Shown: in pieces, positions 1-10,726 of the stretch
How the letters are laid out: the number at the start of each line of letters is the position of its first letter
Numbering within the stretch: the first letter of the stretch is position 1
Origin: Orientallactaga sibirica
Lineage: Eukaryota > Chordata > Mammalia > Rodentia > Dipodidae
Reading direction: 5' to 3'
DNA length: 64,000 nt
Assembly: GCA_036365145.1 (NCBI GenBank)
Contig: JAEOAD010001848.1
Location: 1 to 64,000, forward strand
The notes under the pieces: generated by a model
What the model saw: the letters and a program-made list of their open reading frames with translations, nothing else
Database searches by the model: none
What the model was told of the DNA's origin: nothing
Translations under genes and position numbers: made by a program

Positions 1-316
1 GTTGTTCGTGCTTCCAAATTAATTTTAAGGTGTGTGTGTGTGTGTGTGACAAATGGTGTTCGGGTCTTGGTGGGGATTGCATTGACTGTGTAGATTGCTT
101 TTTTTTTTTTTTTTTTTTTTTTTGAGATAGGGTCTTGCTCTAGCTCAGGCTGACCAGGAATTCACTTGGTAGTCTCAGGGTGGCCTCAAACTCACAGCGA
201 TCCTCCTACCTCTGCCTCCTGAGTGCTGGGATTCATCTCTCTGTCTACCTCATCTATCTATTTGTGGCAATTGTGAATGGGATTGTTTCCCTGGTTTCAT
301 CCTCAGCATGTTTGCT
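1..316 (-). mobile_element. L1 ORF2 fragment, split by a B1
   Basis: Bases 1-97 and about 231-316 match, in order, the ORF2 region of the larger L1 later in the window (near 23.55-23.65 kb and 23.81-23.88 kb). For example, both copies carry a version of 'gtgtagattg' and of 'gtgaatgggag'. The two parts are separated by a B1. A short (GT)n run lies at about 31-48. The fragment is degraded and non-coding. Confidence 0.7.
98..230 (-). mobile_element. B1 SINE
   Basis: A poly-T stretch is followed by the reverse complement of a 7SL-derived B1: 'gggtctt', 'caggctgacc', 'tagtctcagggtggcctc', 'cctcctacctctgcctcc', 'gagtgctgggatt'. The 5' end of the element (the right side here) is truncated after 'ctgggatt'. 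It sits inside the L1 fragment. Confidence 0.85.
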
Positions 317-406
317 ATTGGCTTTACATGGGTACTGGGGAATCCAACTAGTGCCAGCAGGCTTTGCAAGCAAACACCTTTCGCCTCTGAGCCATCTCCA
401 CAGCCC
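317..406 (-). mobile_element. DIP-like tRNA-derived SINE, head only
   Basis: Reverse complement of the tRNA-like head of the window's main SINE: 'cttacatggg'-like, 'gctttgcaag', 'gagccatctcc', 'cagccc'. The CT-rich part and A-rich tail are missing. Confidence 0.65.
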
Positions 407-467
407 ATATTAGATATTGGTGTATAGGAAGGGTACTTAGTATTTTTTTTGTTGAAAACTTAAAAAA

Positions 468-587
468 TAATTTATGTGTTTATTTGGGGGGAGAGAGAGA
501 ACAAATGAATGAACATGAGCAAGCCAGGACCTCCAAGTCACCAGGCATTACAAGCAAGCATCTTTGACCACAGAGAAATCTCCAGCC
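468..587 (-). mobile_element. DIP-like SINE, degraded
   Basis: It has a T-rich tail end, a GA-rich stretch, 'ccaggacctcca' and a terminal 'tctccagccc', the usual order for the minus orientation of this SINE, with internal losses. Confidence 0.55.
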
Positions 588-608
588 CTTTTAAAAACTT
601 TTCATTGA

Positions 609-800
609 GGCTGCAGCAATGGCTTAGCAATTAAGACGCTTGCCTGTGAAGCCTAAGGACCCAGGTTTGATTCCCCAGGACCCAACTAAGCCAAATGCAC
701 AAGGTGGAACATGTGTCTGGAGTTTGTTTGCAGTGGCTGAGGCCCTGGCATGCCCATTCTTTCTCTCTCTCCCTCTTTCTCCTTCTCTTAAATAACTGCA
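609..800 (+). mobile_element. DIP-like tRNA-derived SINE
   Basis: A near-complete copy. The tRNA-like head has an A-box-like 'ggcttagcaattaagacg' and a B-box-like 'ggtttgattcc'. The body follows ('aagccaaatgcacaaggtgg', 'tctggagtttgtttgcagtgg'), then a CT-rich region and an 'aaataa' tail. Confidence 0.85.
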
Positions 801-1010
801 TAAAACATTTAAGTACCTTTATTGACAATATCCATAAATGAAGACAATATACCATGATCATAACCCTCTCCCACCACCCTCCCTTCCCCCACCACGATCT
901 TCCTCCATTGAATCTCTTCTTTCTAACTAGTTTCTCTTCAATGTTGATGTCTTGATGTTTTTCCCTCCTATCATTCAGGCCTTGTGGAGGTAACATTAAC
1001 CACCTTAAAA
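801..1010 (-). mobile_element. Old L1 3'UTR fragment
   Basis: Resembles the L1 3'UTR that begins at 6487: 'tttattgacaa', 'accatgatcataaccctc', 'cttgatgtttttccctcctat', 'ggccttgtggaggtaa'. It is clearly diverged, so it is an older subfamily copy. Confidence 0.55.
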
Positions 1011-1039
1011 ATCATGAATATCATAGACACTTTGTGTGA

Positions 1040-1300
1040 TAATTTTTTTAGCTTAATTTTATTTATTGGCAACTTTTGTACATGTGTATAATGTATTTTG
1101 ACCATAATCATCTCCCACTACTTTCTTTTCTTTGTCCCACTGAACTCTTCCTCCTTCCCACCTAGTAGTCCCTCTTCTACGTGGTTGTCTTTGTGACTGT
1201 GTGTGAATGTTTGAGTTACACAGTCTAATGAGAGTTGCTTACACAAGCATGGTGGTGTCCATTTTCTAGAGTTCATGCAACCTTCCACTGTCTGCAACAT
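1040..1300 (-). mobile_element. Old L1 3'UTR-like fragment
   Basis: A second diverged copy of the same motif order ('ttttatttattggcaactt', 'tttgaccataatcatctccc', 'ttcctccttcccacctag'). The right half (about 1200-1300) is less certain. Confidence 0.4.
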
Positions 1301-1349
1301 TGAATAAAATGTCTCCCCTTTCCCCAGCAGCCACTATGTTTTAAAATAT

Positions 1350-1510
1350 TAGTCCCTTTTATTTCTTTTCATAGCCCATTTGTAATTGGGTCATTTGTCT
1401 TCTTGATGTGTAGATTTTGGAGATCATTACATATCCTAGACATTAATACCCTGTCAGATGTGTCACTTAGAAAGAATTTCTTCATTCTGTGTTCTGGGAA
1501 GATGGGTTCA
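1350..1510 (-). mobile_element. Old L1 ORF2 3'-region fragment
   Basis: 'catagcccatttgtaattgg', 'gatgtgtagattttggag', 'tcctagacattaataccctg' and 'tcagatg' follow the same order as the L1 copies at 10.79-10.90 kb and 22.88-22.98 kb. Confidence 0.6.
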
Positions 1511-1579
1511 TTGTGGTCTATATTTCCAAGAGGGTAGTCTGGCATAGTGCAGAAACACATTGGCAGAATTGTGAAGCAC

Positions 1580-1790
1580 CTGTTCACATCATATCACACC
1601 CCGTCAGCAAGCAGAGAGGGGACAGGAAGTGAAGCTGAGCTGTAAGACCTCAAGCCTGTCCTCTAATGACTGACCTCTTGTCCCTTCTCCTGAAGGCTCC
1701 AAAGCCCTCCAGTGCAGCCCCAACATTTGAGACATTCAGACAGCAGCATGACCCTTATAACTTAACCATCAGACTACCTAAGCCTGCCTG
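1580..1790. mobile_element. Possible old MaLR-type LTR remnant
   Basis: The string of motifs 'cagcaagcagagagggg', 'aggaagtgaagctgagctg', 'aagacctcaagcctgtcc' and 'gaaggctcc' is like the body of rodent MaLR LTRs as I remember them. The ends are not identifiable. This is recognition from memory. Confidence 0.3.
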
Positions 1791-3085
1791 GGGTCCCAAA
1801 GAAGTGTTGCAGTCAAATGATAAATGATAGGCTGTGTGACGGCACTGCCCACGCTTGAGAATGTGCTTTGCCAGAACTGTGTGATCTCCAGCAAGTTATT
1901 TTTGTTTTTATACCTCAACTTCTCTCATTCGTGTCATATGACCAGTAAATGGACCTTTTTCATAAGTCGAGTTCTTTGTGTTCAAGTCTTTTAATTATTT
2001 ATGTTTGCATGTCTTTTATTTTTCTTCCTCCTTGCACAAGGACATCAAATGTAACATATTTTATATTAAATCCCTGATATCTCCTCACATGAGTTAGTTA
2101 TCTTTCCCCTCAATCAGATGTACCACCTTGTATTCACTTTCTTTTTAAAAGCTTGGGGTCCACCTTAGCTGATCCCTAGTTAAGCCTTACCTCTGTTCTT
2201 TCACCCAGTCTGGACTAGTTCTGAGTCCATTTCCATCTCCACAACTGGCATCTTTTACCCAAACTTTTGACTACCCTCTTTCCACTATTCCAGTCATAGT
2301 CCCCTCCCACTCTACCCTCCACTCTGACACATAAGGAGCCGCTCAAGTTGAGACTTCAGTGAACCTTGGCGAGCATTCATCTCCCGACTTTGGTTCAGTT
2401 TCTGGGCTGAGCAAATGTCAGTACTGATGAAATGCTCCATGACACTGAATTTTATTTATTAGCTGAATACCTGTTTCCTGTGTGTCCAGCACTTGCCAGG
2501 TTGTGGAAAGACATTCCAGTTTCATGGGAGTCAGAGTGTGCAGTATCAGGATGGACACTTCCAGATGACAGCCATCACTCCACGGGACAATGAAGAGGTT
2601 TAACTCTTTCCAGGGATCGAGAAAACTATCTGAGAAGTACATTTAAAACAGAGGTCCAAAGCACAGGGAGTCATTATCCTGGTGAACGTGTCAATGAGGG
2701 AAGTGGTAGGGGGAGGTTTTGACACAGGATATAGTTTGTTCAAAGGCAAGAAGAACAGTGGTCTATTCCAGGAATCAACATTTTAGTATAGCTGAATAGA
2801 AGCCAGAGTTAAAGATCAACAGTAGCAGGAGACCAAATGGAAAAGAAGGCAGGGACTTCTTTTGCCACCGATTTCAGTGATCATAGACCTTGAGCACCAT
2901 AGCAGTTGGGCTCATGTCAGACAGATCTTTGAATTTATTCTCCATGGCCATAGGCATATAATTGAATGTCTTTACGCCTGTGTTCTAGTCAGAAGAGGAA
3001 GAATGGGTACCTTGGACTTAATTTTTACTTGCGGTCTTTATCCGCCGTTTTGGACATTAGTATATTGGGCACTTCTCTGTGTTTG
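1791..3085. other. Unassigned sequence, no gene seen
   Basis: No repeat family or coding region that I can name. The reading frames here are short, have no recognisable motif and mostly begin at non-ATG codons. It is probably unique or anciently repetitive intergenic DNA. Confidence 0.5.
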
Positions 3086-3158
3086 AGGCACTGGGACAGA
3101 ACCCAGAGCCTCCTGTGTGCTTGACAAGTGCTCTACGTTGAGCTATCCCCCCAGTTCT
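3086..3158 (-). mobile_element. ID-type SINE (tRNA-Ala-like head)
   Basis: The reverse complement reads like the BC1/ID head: 'gatagctcaacgtagagc' (A box), 'cacttg', 'ggctctgggttctgtccc' (B box), 'agtgcc'. The sequence is about 75 bp. It is diverged and carries no clear A tail. Confidence 0.7.
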
Positions 3159-4530
3159 CTCCATCAGACTCTCTGCTTTTTACCATTTAATATTCACATT
3201 ATGGAATAGCTTTTCTTTTCCAGACCTCCTTATTATAGCCTGACTTTCTTTGCCACATGCCTATAAGACAACAAGTGTGCTGACCGTCTTGGGTCAGGTG
3301 CGTGTGGAGGTGCACATGGTGGTTCTGGCAGCTGTACTTTCCTCTGCAGTTCCTCATTGGCATTTGGGTCTGTATCCATCTTGCAAGCATAGTTAATGGG
3401 AAGTGTTCTGGGAGCTCGATCATTGGTTATGTGCTGTTTCATTGGAGTTATGATCTTTCAAGGCTGAAGGCCAAAAGCACATGGAAAACTCACTAAAAGA
3501 AAGTTACTATGAGGACTTGCTTCAAAACATTCAGCTCACATTCCCCAAGGTTCTTTGTGCCTTGCTCCACTGTGGCTGTGAGTGAGTTTGTTTTTATGCT
3601 GACATGTTTATAGTCTAAGTTTCAGCTTTGGAGATCAGCATCATAACAAGCATCAGGGTGGTGACTACAGAGTTCATATTCTCTAGTAGGACTGATGTGG
3701 GAACTGAACAGACAGTAACAGCATTCAGACATATCTGAAATCCATGGTTTTGTGCTCTCTGTTCGTTCATTGCCACTAGCAGGAAATTAGGCACTTTACA
3801 GTTACCTACAGAAATGGCTTTCAAAAGACAATTTCACAAATGTCCAAAACATCCAGTTTCACTTTTGAGTGTCTGATACTGAATTAAGAAAAGGAAAACT
3901 ACTTTTTTTTTTTTTTTTTTCGCAGTGGACCTATACTAGGGCAGCCCCTTGAAATGGCATCATGTGATCACCTTAAGTGCTCCGGTGATGAGGTATGCTC
4001 CTTTGTTACCTGAGGGTAGGGGTAATGAGTATAACTACAGAGGCTTGGAGAACCTGGTCATGCCTTAAGAAACCTGAAATAGCTGTGCCAATAGCACCAT
4101 CTAGTAAGTGAAGTAGGTCACTGCAGAGTCTACTTTTGTCAGAAAAAAAGAGAAAATGGGCTTTCAAACTTCTTGTAAAAAAGAGGATTTCTGAAGCATA
4201 GACTTTTGGAAAAGGGATTAAATGGAAGGCAATTTAATCCTTCTTGTCCATTCACATACTGTGACTATAGAGTCTAAAGAGGTGTAGTGATTGATCTCAT
4301 ATTGTGGCTAGTTAGTAGCAAAACATCTGGCTCTTGTTTTCCTGGTTAGCATTTTGCATCTTCATTACAGCAAACTATGCTTGTATTTTACAGGGATTAC
4401 TGTCTTAGGTTTGTGGCTTAGTCATTTAAGGCAAACACAGTAGGTAAGGAGAATGTAAAGAAACTTTCAAAATGTGCATGTTATGGGTAACATGCTCTTT
4501 TGAACCTGATTTCATCACCCAGAGAAATGC
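3159..4530. other. Unassigned sequence, no gene seen
   Basis: No named repeat or coding region was recognised except a T-run at about 3903-3920. Short frames on both strands show no domain motif. Confidence 0.5.
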
Positions 4531-4767
4531 GTATTTATTTTATGAAAGAGAAAGGGAGGGAAGGAGGAGGAACAAAGAGAATTGGCATGCCAAGGCCTCT
4601 AACCACTGTAATCAAACTCCAGATGCATGTGCCACATTGTACACATGTGTGACCTTGTGCGCATGCATCTCCTTGTGTGTCTTGCTTATGTGGGTTCTGC
4701 TGAGTTGAATCTGGATCCTTAGGCTTCACAGGCAATTATATTAAATGCTAAGCCATCTCTCCAGCCC
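4531..4767 (-). mobile_element. DIP-like SINE, long variant
   Basis: T-rich start, purine tract, 'gccaaggcctctaaccactg', 'tccagatgcatgtgccac', 'taagccatctctccagccc'. It has an extra segment containing 'gtgtgaccttgtgcgcatgc' that is also seen in the copy at 17640-17859, so this looks like a sub-variant. Confidence 0.8.
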
Positions 4768-5032
4768 TGAGCATTAGTTTGTAGTTGCCATGATTGAGTT
4801 AAGACTGTTGAGCCTCATGTTTAAACTTTTAAGAGAGAGAAAGAACTGTATGTGAAAATTTATTTAAAATGTACTTTATTATATTGAATGAAGAATTGAC
4901 ATCTGGCAATCAAAAATGCAGAAAACATGAATAATAATGGGCTTGGAAAACATTTTTCATTTCATAAGTCTTGTAATTTCAAAATACTCCCCATGATTTC
5001 TGCAAATTTCACGAGAGCTTGTGCTTTTTTTT

Positions 5033-5254
5033 AAAAATTATTTATTTCAGAGAGTGAGAGAGAAAAAGGCAGAGAGAGAGAGAAAGAAAGAAAGAGGAAG
5101 AGAATGGGCATGCAAGGACCTCCAGCTACTGGAAACAAACTCCAGAAGCATGTGCTACCTTGTGCATCTGGCTTACTTGGGTCCTGGGGAATGGAACCAA
5201 GATCCTTTTGTTTTGCAGTCAAATGCCTTAACTACTAAGCCATCTTTCCAGACC
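5033..5254 (-). mobile_element. DIP-like SINE
   Basis: Complete in reverse orientation: T-rich tail, GA/GAAA purine tract, 'aagcatgtgctaccttgtgc', 'tgggtcctgggga', 'taagccatctttccag'. Confidence 0.85.
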
Positions 5255-5307
5255 TGGCTTGTGCTTTTATATTTACTCTGCTTGTATTCTCAAGGTAGAA
5301 AAAGAGA

Positions 5308-5460
5308 GCCAAGCATGGTGGTGCGCGCCTTTAATCCCAGCACTCGGGAGGCAATGGCATGAAGACCGATAGGAGTTTGAGGCCATCCTGAGACTATGTA
5401 GTGAATTCCAGGTCATCCTGGAGTAGAGTGAGACCCTATCTCCAAAAAAAAAAAAAAAAT
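5308..5460 (+). mobile_element. B1 SINE
   Basis: Full-length B1: 'gccaagcatggtggtgcgcg', 'cctttaatcccagcac', 'gagactatgtagtgaattcc', 'gagaccctatctc', then a poly-A tail. Recognisable A and B boxes. Confidence 0.9.
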
Positions 5461-5569
5461 ACAATTCACTCCCATCACATCCTCACAATTCCCCATTCCA
5501 GAGAGAATCTTTAAACATGAAAGCCATGGTCCATCATATGCATGACAAACCACTTGTCCCATTTTATTA

Positions 5570-5606
5570 TTTATATATTTAACTTACTTGTGTGAGTGAC
5601 AGGCAG

Positions 5607-5659
<53 letters not shown>

Positions 5660-5788
5660 CGTGTTTGCTAGGGCCTCTAGCCACTGTAAAGGATGGCATC
5701 TGGCTTTATGTGGGTAGAAGGGTATCACACCTGGGTCCTTTGGCTTTGGAGGCAAGTGTCTTAACTGCTAAGCCATCCCTCTAGCCCC
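5570..5788 (-). mobile_element. DIP-like SINE with expanded (GA)n
   Basis: The normal CT/GA segment has expanded to a clean (GA)n microsatellite at about 5609-5657. The head follows: 'cctctagccactg', 'ctgggtcctttggctttgga', 'taagccatccctctagccc'. The centre has a deletion. Confidence 0.85.
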
Positions 5789-5910
5789 AACTCATCCCAT
5801 TTTAGACATTCCTGTGGGATCCACCCCTTTGCCAACCTGCCAGGGGAGCATTTCATGGGACACTTTGACTCATGTGGCCTCTACTGGGACATGGACTGAC
5901 TTTCCTACTC

Positions 5911-6093
5911 TTTTTTGTTTTTTTGTTTGTTTGTTTGTTTGTTTGTTTGTTTGTTTTGAGGTAGGGTCTCACTCTACCCCAGGCTGACATGGAATTCACT
6001 ATGTAGTCTCAGGGGTTCCTCCAACTCATGGTGATCCTCCTACCTCTGCCTCCTGGGTGCTGTGAATAAGGCACATGCCACCATGCCCAGCTG
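5911..6093 (-). mobile_element. B1 SINE
   Basis: Its tail is a (TTTG)n run (5926-5955). Then 'aggtagggtctcactctacc', 'caggctgacatgg', 'tgatcctcctacctctgcc', 'gccaccatgcccagctg'. Confidence 0.88.
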
Positions 6094-6255
6094 TTTTAAT
6101 TTAAAACATTCTCATTAAATTGGCATTAAATTCACTCTGTACTCCAAGCAGGCCTGAAGCTTGCAATCCTTCTGCCAAGATGACAGGCTTTTAACACCAG
6201 ATCTATCTGGAAGATTTTTCTTTCTCTTCTTCTTCTTTTTTAAAGGATTTATATT
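6094..6255. other. Unassigned, possibly old SINE debris
   Basis: 'cactctgtactccaagcagg', 'cctgaagcttgcaatccttc' and 'aagatgacaggctttta' faintly echo a very old B1-like element in reverse. This is not strong enough to call. Confidence 0.25.
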
Positions 6256-6263
6256 TTAAAAAT

Positions 6264-6302
<39 letters not shown>

Positions 6303-6482
6303 TTTGAAAGAAAAAGGGGGAGAGAGAGAGAATGGTGTGCCAGGGCCTCCAGCCACTGCAAATGAACTCCAGATTCATGCGCCCCCTTGTGCATCTGGCT
6401 TATATGGGTCCTGCAGAATTGAACTGGGATCCTTTGGCTTTGCAGGCAAATGTTTTAACTGCTAAGCCACCTCTCACAGCCC
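6256..6482 (-). mobile_element. DIP-like SINE with (TTTA)n tail
   Basis: (TTTA)n at about 6262-6304, GA tract, 'ggtgtgccagggcctccagc', 'catgcgcccccttgtgcatc', 'gaactgggatcctttggctt', 'taagccacctctcacagccc'. Near complete. Confidence 0.88.
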
Positions 6483-7804
6483 AAGATTTTTTAGTTTAAT
6501 TTTATTATTATTTTTAATTTATTTTTATTGACAACTTCTTTAATTGTAGACAGTATCCCATGGTAATTGCCTCCCTTCCACCACTTTCCCCTTTGAAACT
6601 GTACTCTCCATCATACCCCCTCCCCCTCTCAGTCAGTCTCTCTTTTCAGTTTGATGTCATGATCTTTTCCTCCTATTATGATGGTCTTGTGTAGGTAATG
6701 TCAGGAACTGAGAGGTCATGGATATGCAGGCCATTTTGTGTCTGGAGGAGCACGTTGTAAAGACTCCTACTCTTCCTTTGGCTCTTACAATCTTTCCAAC
6801 CCCTCTTGCACAATAAGTCCTGAGCCTAAAAGGTGGGTTTGAGATGTTTCAGGGCTGAGCACTCCCCTATCACTTCTTCTCAGCACCATGGTGCCTTCTG
6901 AGTCATCCCAAGGTTGTCACCATCTGAAAAGAGACACTTCTGTGACCACAAGTGAGGGTGGCATTAATATATTGGTGTGGACATCAAGAGAAGAGCTTAC
7001 TGCGCATTTGGTGAGCCTAGTATATACATTTAGCATAACACCAGCAGACATTACACCCCTAGGGCTCATGACTATCTGTGTCATAGGTTTTCAGTATCAG
7101 GGATGCATTCCTTCCCATTGAATGGGCCTCCAGTCCAATTATAAAGTGGTTCCCCCGCCCCATAAGAGACATGCCTCTATTGCACCCTTTGGCTCATTTG
7201 GCCTGGCTGGCCAAATTTAAAGCTTGCAGTGTTCACTGTTGAGTACCTTCACTGGTGTTTTCTCTCTCCCATTGAACTGCATGCAATGTAATTTTTTCTA
7301 ACTTTCTGTCAGCTGGCCCACCTGGAGGAGGCTTTCAGCTCAGTTCCAGCAGGATTTCTCAATGACCTTGCCACCATGTATGCGGAGTCTTCAGCAATAG
7401 GGTCTCACCATCTATTCCTGCTGGGAAGCCAAGGGCCTTGGCAATGACCTATAATGTTTGGGGGGTATCTGTCACCTCCCTGGCCAACAACCCACTGGAA
7501 GGTATCCTCTCCCTGGCACTGAAAATTTTCTAGTAACAATTTATGGCTTCTGAGTATTCCATTGTCCAGAAAAGTAGGTTTCCCTATGACTTATTTATAT
7601 GGTCTTAGATTAAGATTAGGCCTCCCTCCACCTTTCCTTTACTCAATCTATTCCCCTGACCTCACTTAGGCCTTTTCACCCCCATCAATCTTTTCTTCTA
7701 TTTACATATATACAATCCCATCCTATTAAGTCCACCTTCCCTCCCTTTCTATTCCTTTTAGATGAATTTTATTTTTACTCACATAGAAGTCCAAAGATTT
7801 GTAG

Positions 7805-8280
7805 CTAGGATCCATGTATGAGAGAGAACATGTGACGTTTGGCTGTCTGGGCCTGGGTTATCTCACTAAGTATAATCCTTTCCAGATCCATCCATTTTCC
7901 AGCAAATTTCATAACTTCATTTTTCTTTACCACTGAGTAGAACTCCATTGTGTAAATGTGCCACATCTTCATTATCCACTCATCAGTTGAGGGACATCTG
8001 GGCTGGTTCCATTTCCTAGCTCTTGTGAATAGAGTGTCAATAAACACGGATGAACAAGTACCTCTAAGGTAGTGAGACAAGTCCTTAGGATATATGCCTA
8101 AAATGGTATAGCTGGGTCATATGGTAGATCAATATTTAGCTGTCTCAGGAACCTCCACACTGATTTCTCCAAAGGCTGGACCAGATCGCATTCCCACCAG
8201 CATTGTAGAAGTGTTCCTCTTTTTCTGCATCCTCGCCAGCATTTATAGTAATTTGTTTTAACGATGGTAGCCAATCTGAC
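7805..8280 (-). pseudogene. L1 ORF2 C-terminal remnant
   Basis: Translation in reverse gives the end of an L1 ORF2 protein in two frames. Segments such as SVWRFLRQLNIDLPYDPAI (about 8098-8165) and KMWHIYTMEFYSVVKKNE (about 7900-7975) are hallmark L1 C-terminal motifs. It ends at a stop codon at 7805-7807. A frame change lies near 8080-8100, and the N-terminal part, endonuclease and reverse transcriptase are absent. Non-functional. Confidence 0.85.
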
Positions 8281-8304
8281 AAGAGTGAGATGGAATCTCA
8301 ATAT

Positions 8305-8348
<44 letters not shown>

Positions 8349-8416
8349 GTTTTGCAAGGTAGGGTCTCACTCTGGTCCAGGCTGACCTGGATTTAACTAT
8401 GTAGTCTCAGGGTGGC

Positions 8417-8804
8417 TGTAGCAGGCAGCTTCAGGTTCGCTGAGATGAACTTTCAGACCAGGCACAGTTATGGAGGAAGGGATATTATTTATTGAAGCTT
8501 ACAGATCCAGGGAAGTTCCATAATGGCAGAAGAAGTGGCCTGCCTTCACAGAGCCAAGCAGAGAGAGAAAAACCAACCAGGCACCACAGCACACAGAGCA
8601 AAACTACAGCCAAAAGGTCACACAGCACACTTCAGGAACTCCTGCTAGGCACATTTGCATATCTTTACAATGGAATCTCAAACCCACCATTAACATCTTA
8701 AGACCGGCCCCCATTAACATTGTCTCTAGCAAGGTGATTGCAGATGCAAACTATAACTAGTAAAACATTGAATAAATTGGGGGACATATATTCAAACTAC
8801 CACA
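8417..8804 (-). repeat. LTR (3' LTR in element orientation)
   Basis: 388 bp. It differs from the other LTR by six substitutions and one 1-bp indel by eye (about 98% identity), so the insertion is young. On the minus strand the sequence just before this LTR is purine-rich ('gggggccaggggcagaa'), as expected of a polypurine tract. Confidence 0.9.
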
Positions 8805-10007
8805 TTCTGCCCCTGGCCCCCAATGTATTTAGCTCCTGGCCCCCAATAGATTTATAACTATCACACATTGTAAATTGTACTCAGTCCAATTTCAAAGGTT
8901 CTCAAAGTCTTGATCAACTTAAGATAGTGAGTCCTGCAAAATCAAACAAGTTAAATACTTTCAACATGTAAAGGCACAGAGTAAACATTTTTAACTGTAT
9001 AAGGCATAGCAAGGAGAGACTAGAACAATGTAAACTCAACCATCATCAGCTGTCATCAAACTTCTGCAGTTCAAGTTCAATATAACCAGAGATTGACAGT
9101 CTCTAGGTTTTCCAATTCTGCCCCTTCAGCTGGGCAGAGTATCCAGGGAAAACTTTCATCCCATGCCAACACTGCACTCCATGGTAGCCCTTTTGCACAG
9201 TCCTGGTATATCAAAAACATCTTCAGGTCTCCATGCAAACCACGGTCCATCTTCCAAAGGCTCTTCCAGCCTATTCCTGAGGGTCTTCATGCCCTGCTTC
9301 ATGCCGCATCTCAGCAATGGCTCCTGGAACCGTGTGCAATTCATGACCACTCCATGCATTTTTCATGCTTCCAAAACTAATACCAGGTGTGCAGGACACA
9401 GCCATATTCTTAATCCAGGGACAAAATAAACCATAGCCTTGAAAAGCAGGTTCCTTCTCCAGTCAGCTCTTTCCAAGAATTTGCATTTTTAACAGTCTTT
9501 CCTCAGGCATCCTCTCCATTGTTTTAATGTAAAAGCAGTTGGGCCAACTTCCTTCCACCTTCCTTAAGATTGCTAATGTGTTTGACAATAGCAGCTCCAG
9601 TAAACTAAAACCAGTCTCAGTGCCTCTGCTTTTAACTTGCTTGAGGTTTTCCAACTTAAAATCTTAAAATCTCAGTCGATATCTTCAGCCAAATACATCA
9701 GTCCATTACAAATTTAACCTTGATCAAACTTTCTGGGCCTGGATAGCAGAATGTAGCCATCCCTTATGCCAGTAGCCCAGTTCCAACAAAATCGTCTGCA
9801 GTCTTTCCTTCCCCTTAGGAACCTCATAAGCCAAGCCTCGAAGTTCAGTACTATCTGCACTTAGCATTCTCAAACTCTCATCAGAATAGTCCATAAAACT
9901 TGGCTTACCACTCCAGAAGGCATCTTCAGTTGCAAACACCAAGTCCATGCCCATTCCTCCAAAACAAAGGTTCCAAAAGACGAATATTCACATGGTCAGG
10001 TTCATCT

Positions 10008-10029
10008 CACCCCACACTCCTCGGTACCA
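10008..10029 (-). promoter_or_regulatory. Putative primer-binding site, tRNA-Leu(UAA)-like
   Basis: The minus strand reads 'tggtaccgaggagtg', six bases inside the 5' LTR. From memory, the 3' end of tRNA-Leu(UAA) would pair with 'tggtaccaggagtgggg', which this matches with one extra G after 'tggtacc' and another 1-bp insertion downstream. The second element at 29703-29718 has the same extra G. Confidence 0.6.
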
Positions 10030-10035
10030 CTTTAC

Positions 10036-10424
10036 TGTAGCAGACAGCTTCAGGTTCGCTGAGATGAACTTTCAGACCAGGCACAGTTATGGAGGAAGGG
10101 ATATTATTTATTGAAGCTTACAGATCCAGGGGAAGTTCCATAATGGCAGAAGAAGTGGCGTGCCTTCACAGAGCCAAGCAGAGAGAGAAAAACCAACCAG
10201 GCACCACAGCACACAGAGCAAAACTACAGCCAAAAGGTCACACAGCACACTTCAGGAACTCCTGCTAGGCACATTTGCATATCTTTACAATGGAATCTGA
10301 AACCCACCATTAACATCTTAAGACCGGCCCCCAGTAACATTGCCTCTAGCAAGGTGATTGCAGATGCAAACTATAACTAGTAAAACATTGAATATATTGG
10401 GGGACATATATTCAAACTACCACA
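10036..10424 (-). repeat. LTR (5' LTR in element orientation)
   Basis: 389 bp, TG...CA ends. Partner of 8417-8804. The minus-strand start 'tgtggtagtttgaatata' is the MaLR-like 5' end. Confidence 0.9.
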
Positions 10425-10548
10425 GTGGCCTCAAACTCTCGGTGATCCTCCTACCTCTGCCTCCTGAGTGCTGGGATTAAAGGCGTGCGCCACCACGCCT
10501 GGCTCTCAATATAGTTTTAATCTGCATTTCTGATAACTAGGGATGTAG

Positions 10549-10559
<11 letters not shown>

Positions 10560-10585
<26 letters not shown>

Positions 10586-10726
10586 GTTTTGCAAGGTAGG
10601 GTCCACTCTGTTCCAGGCTGACCTGGAATTAACTATGTAGTCTCAGGGTGGCCTCGAACTCTCAGCGATCCTCCTACCTCTGCCTCTCGAGTGCAGGGAT
10701 TAAAGGTGTGTGCCACCACGCCAGCT
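10560..10726 (-). mobile_element. B1 SINE
   Basis: Poly-T, 'ggttttgcaaggtagggtcc', 'caggctgacctgg', 'cctcctacctctgcctc', 'gccaccacgccagct'. A target duplication beginning 'agaactttttttt' occurs at about 10547 and 10727. It inserted into the L1 independently of the neighbouring B1. Confidence 0.9.

Larger units (their letters stand above)
8417..10424 (-). mobile_element. ERVL-MaLR-like LTR retrotransposon, complete
   Basis: A 2008-bp element with two LTRs (8417-8804 and 10036-10424). Each begins TG and ends CA, and the element is flanked by a 5-bp target duplication 'gtggc' (8412-8416 and 10425-10429). Orientation is minus: the minus-strand LTR starts 'tgtggtagtttgaatata', typical of MaLR LTRs, and a tRNA-Leu-like primer site lies inside the right-hand LTR. 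The internal 1.2 kb has only short frames (95 codons or fewer) and no gag or pol motif that I can see, so it is non-autonomous, as is usual for MaLRs. Confidence 0.88.
8307..10503 (-). mobile_element. B1 SINE split by a provirus
   Basis: The left part at 8307-8416 (long poly-T, 'ggtagggtctcactctggtc', 'tatgtagtctcagggtggc') continues at 10425-10503 ('gtggcctcaaactctcggtg', 'gagtgctgggattaaaggcg', 'gccaccacgcctggc'). Joining the two halves gives a complete B1 with 'gtggc' present twice. Confidence 0.92.
8296..10514. other. B1 target-site duplication (11-15 bp)
   Basis: 'tctcaatatag' occurs at 8296-8306 and again at 10504-10514. Both copies are followed by T residues, so the duplication may extend to 15 bp. 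They flank the interrupted B1, showing it inserted into the L1 by target-primed integration. Confidence 0.85.

Noticed and set aside
3086..3158. A functional tRNA-Ala gene
   Set aside because: The tRNA-like head is diverged and lacks a proper cloverleaf. It fits an ID SINE better.
8805..10035. Coding genes inside the provirus (frames of 60-95 codons on both strands)
   Set aside because: No gag, protease, RT or envelope motif is visible. The frames are short and overlap on both strands, as expected for the non-coding interior of a MaLR-type element.
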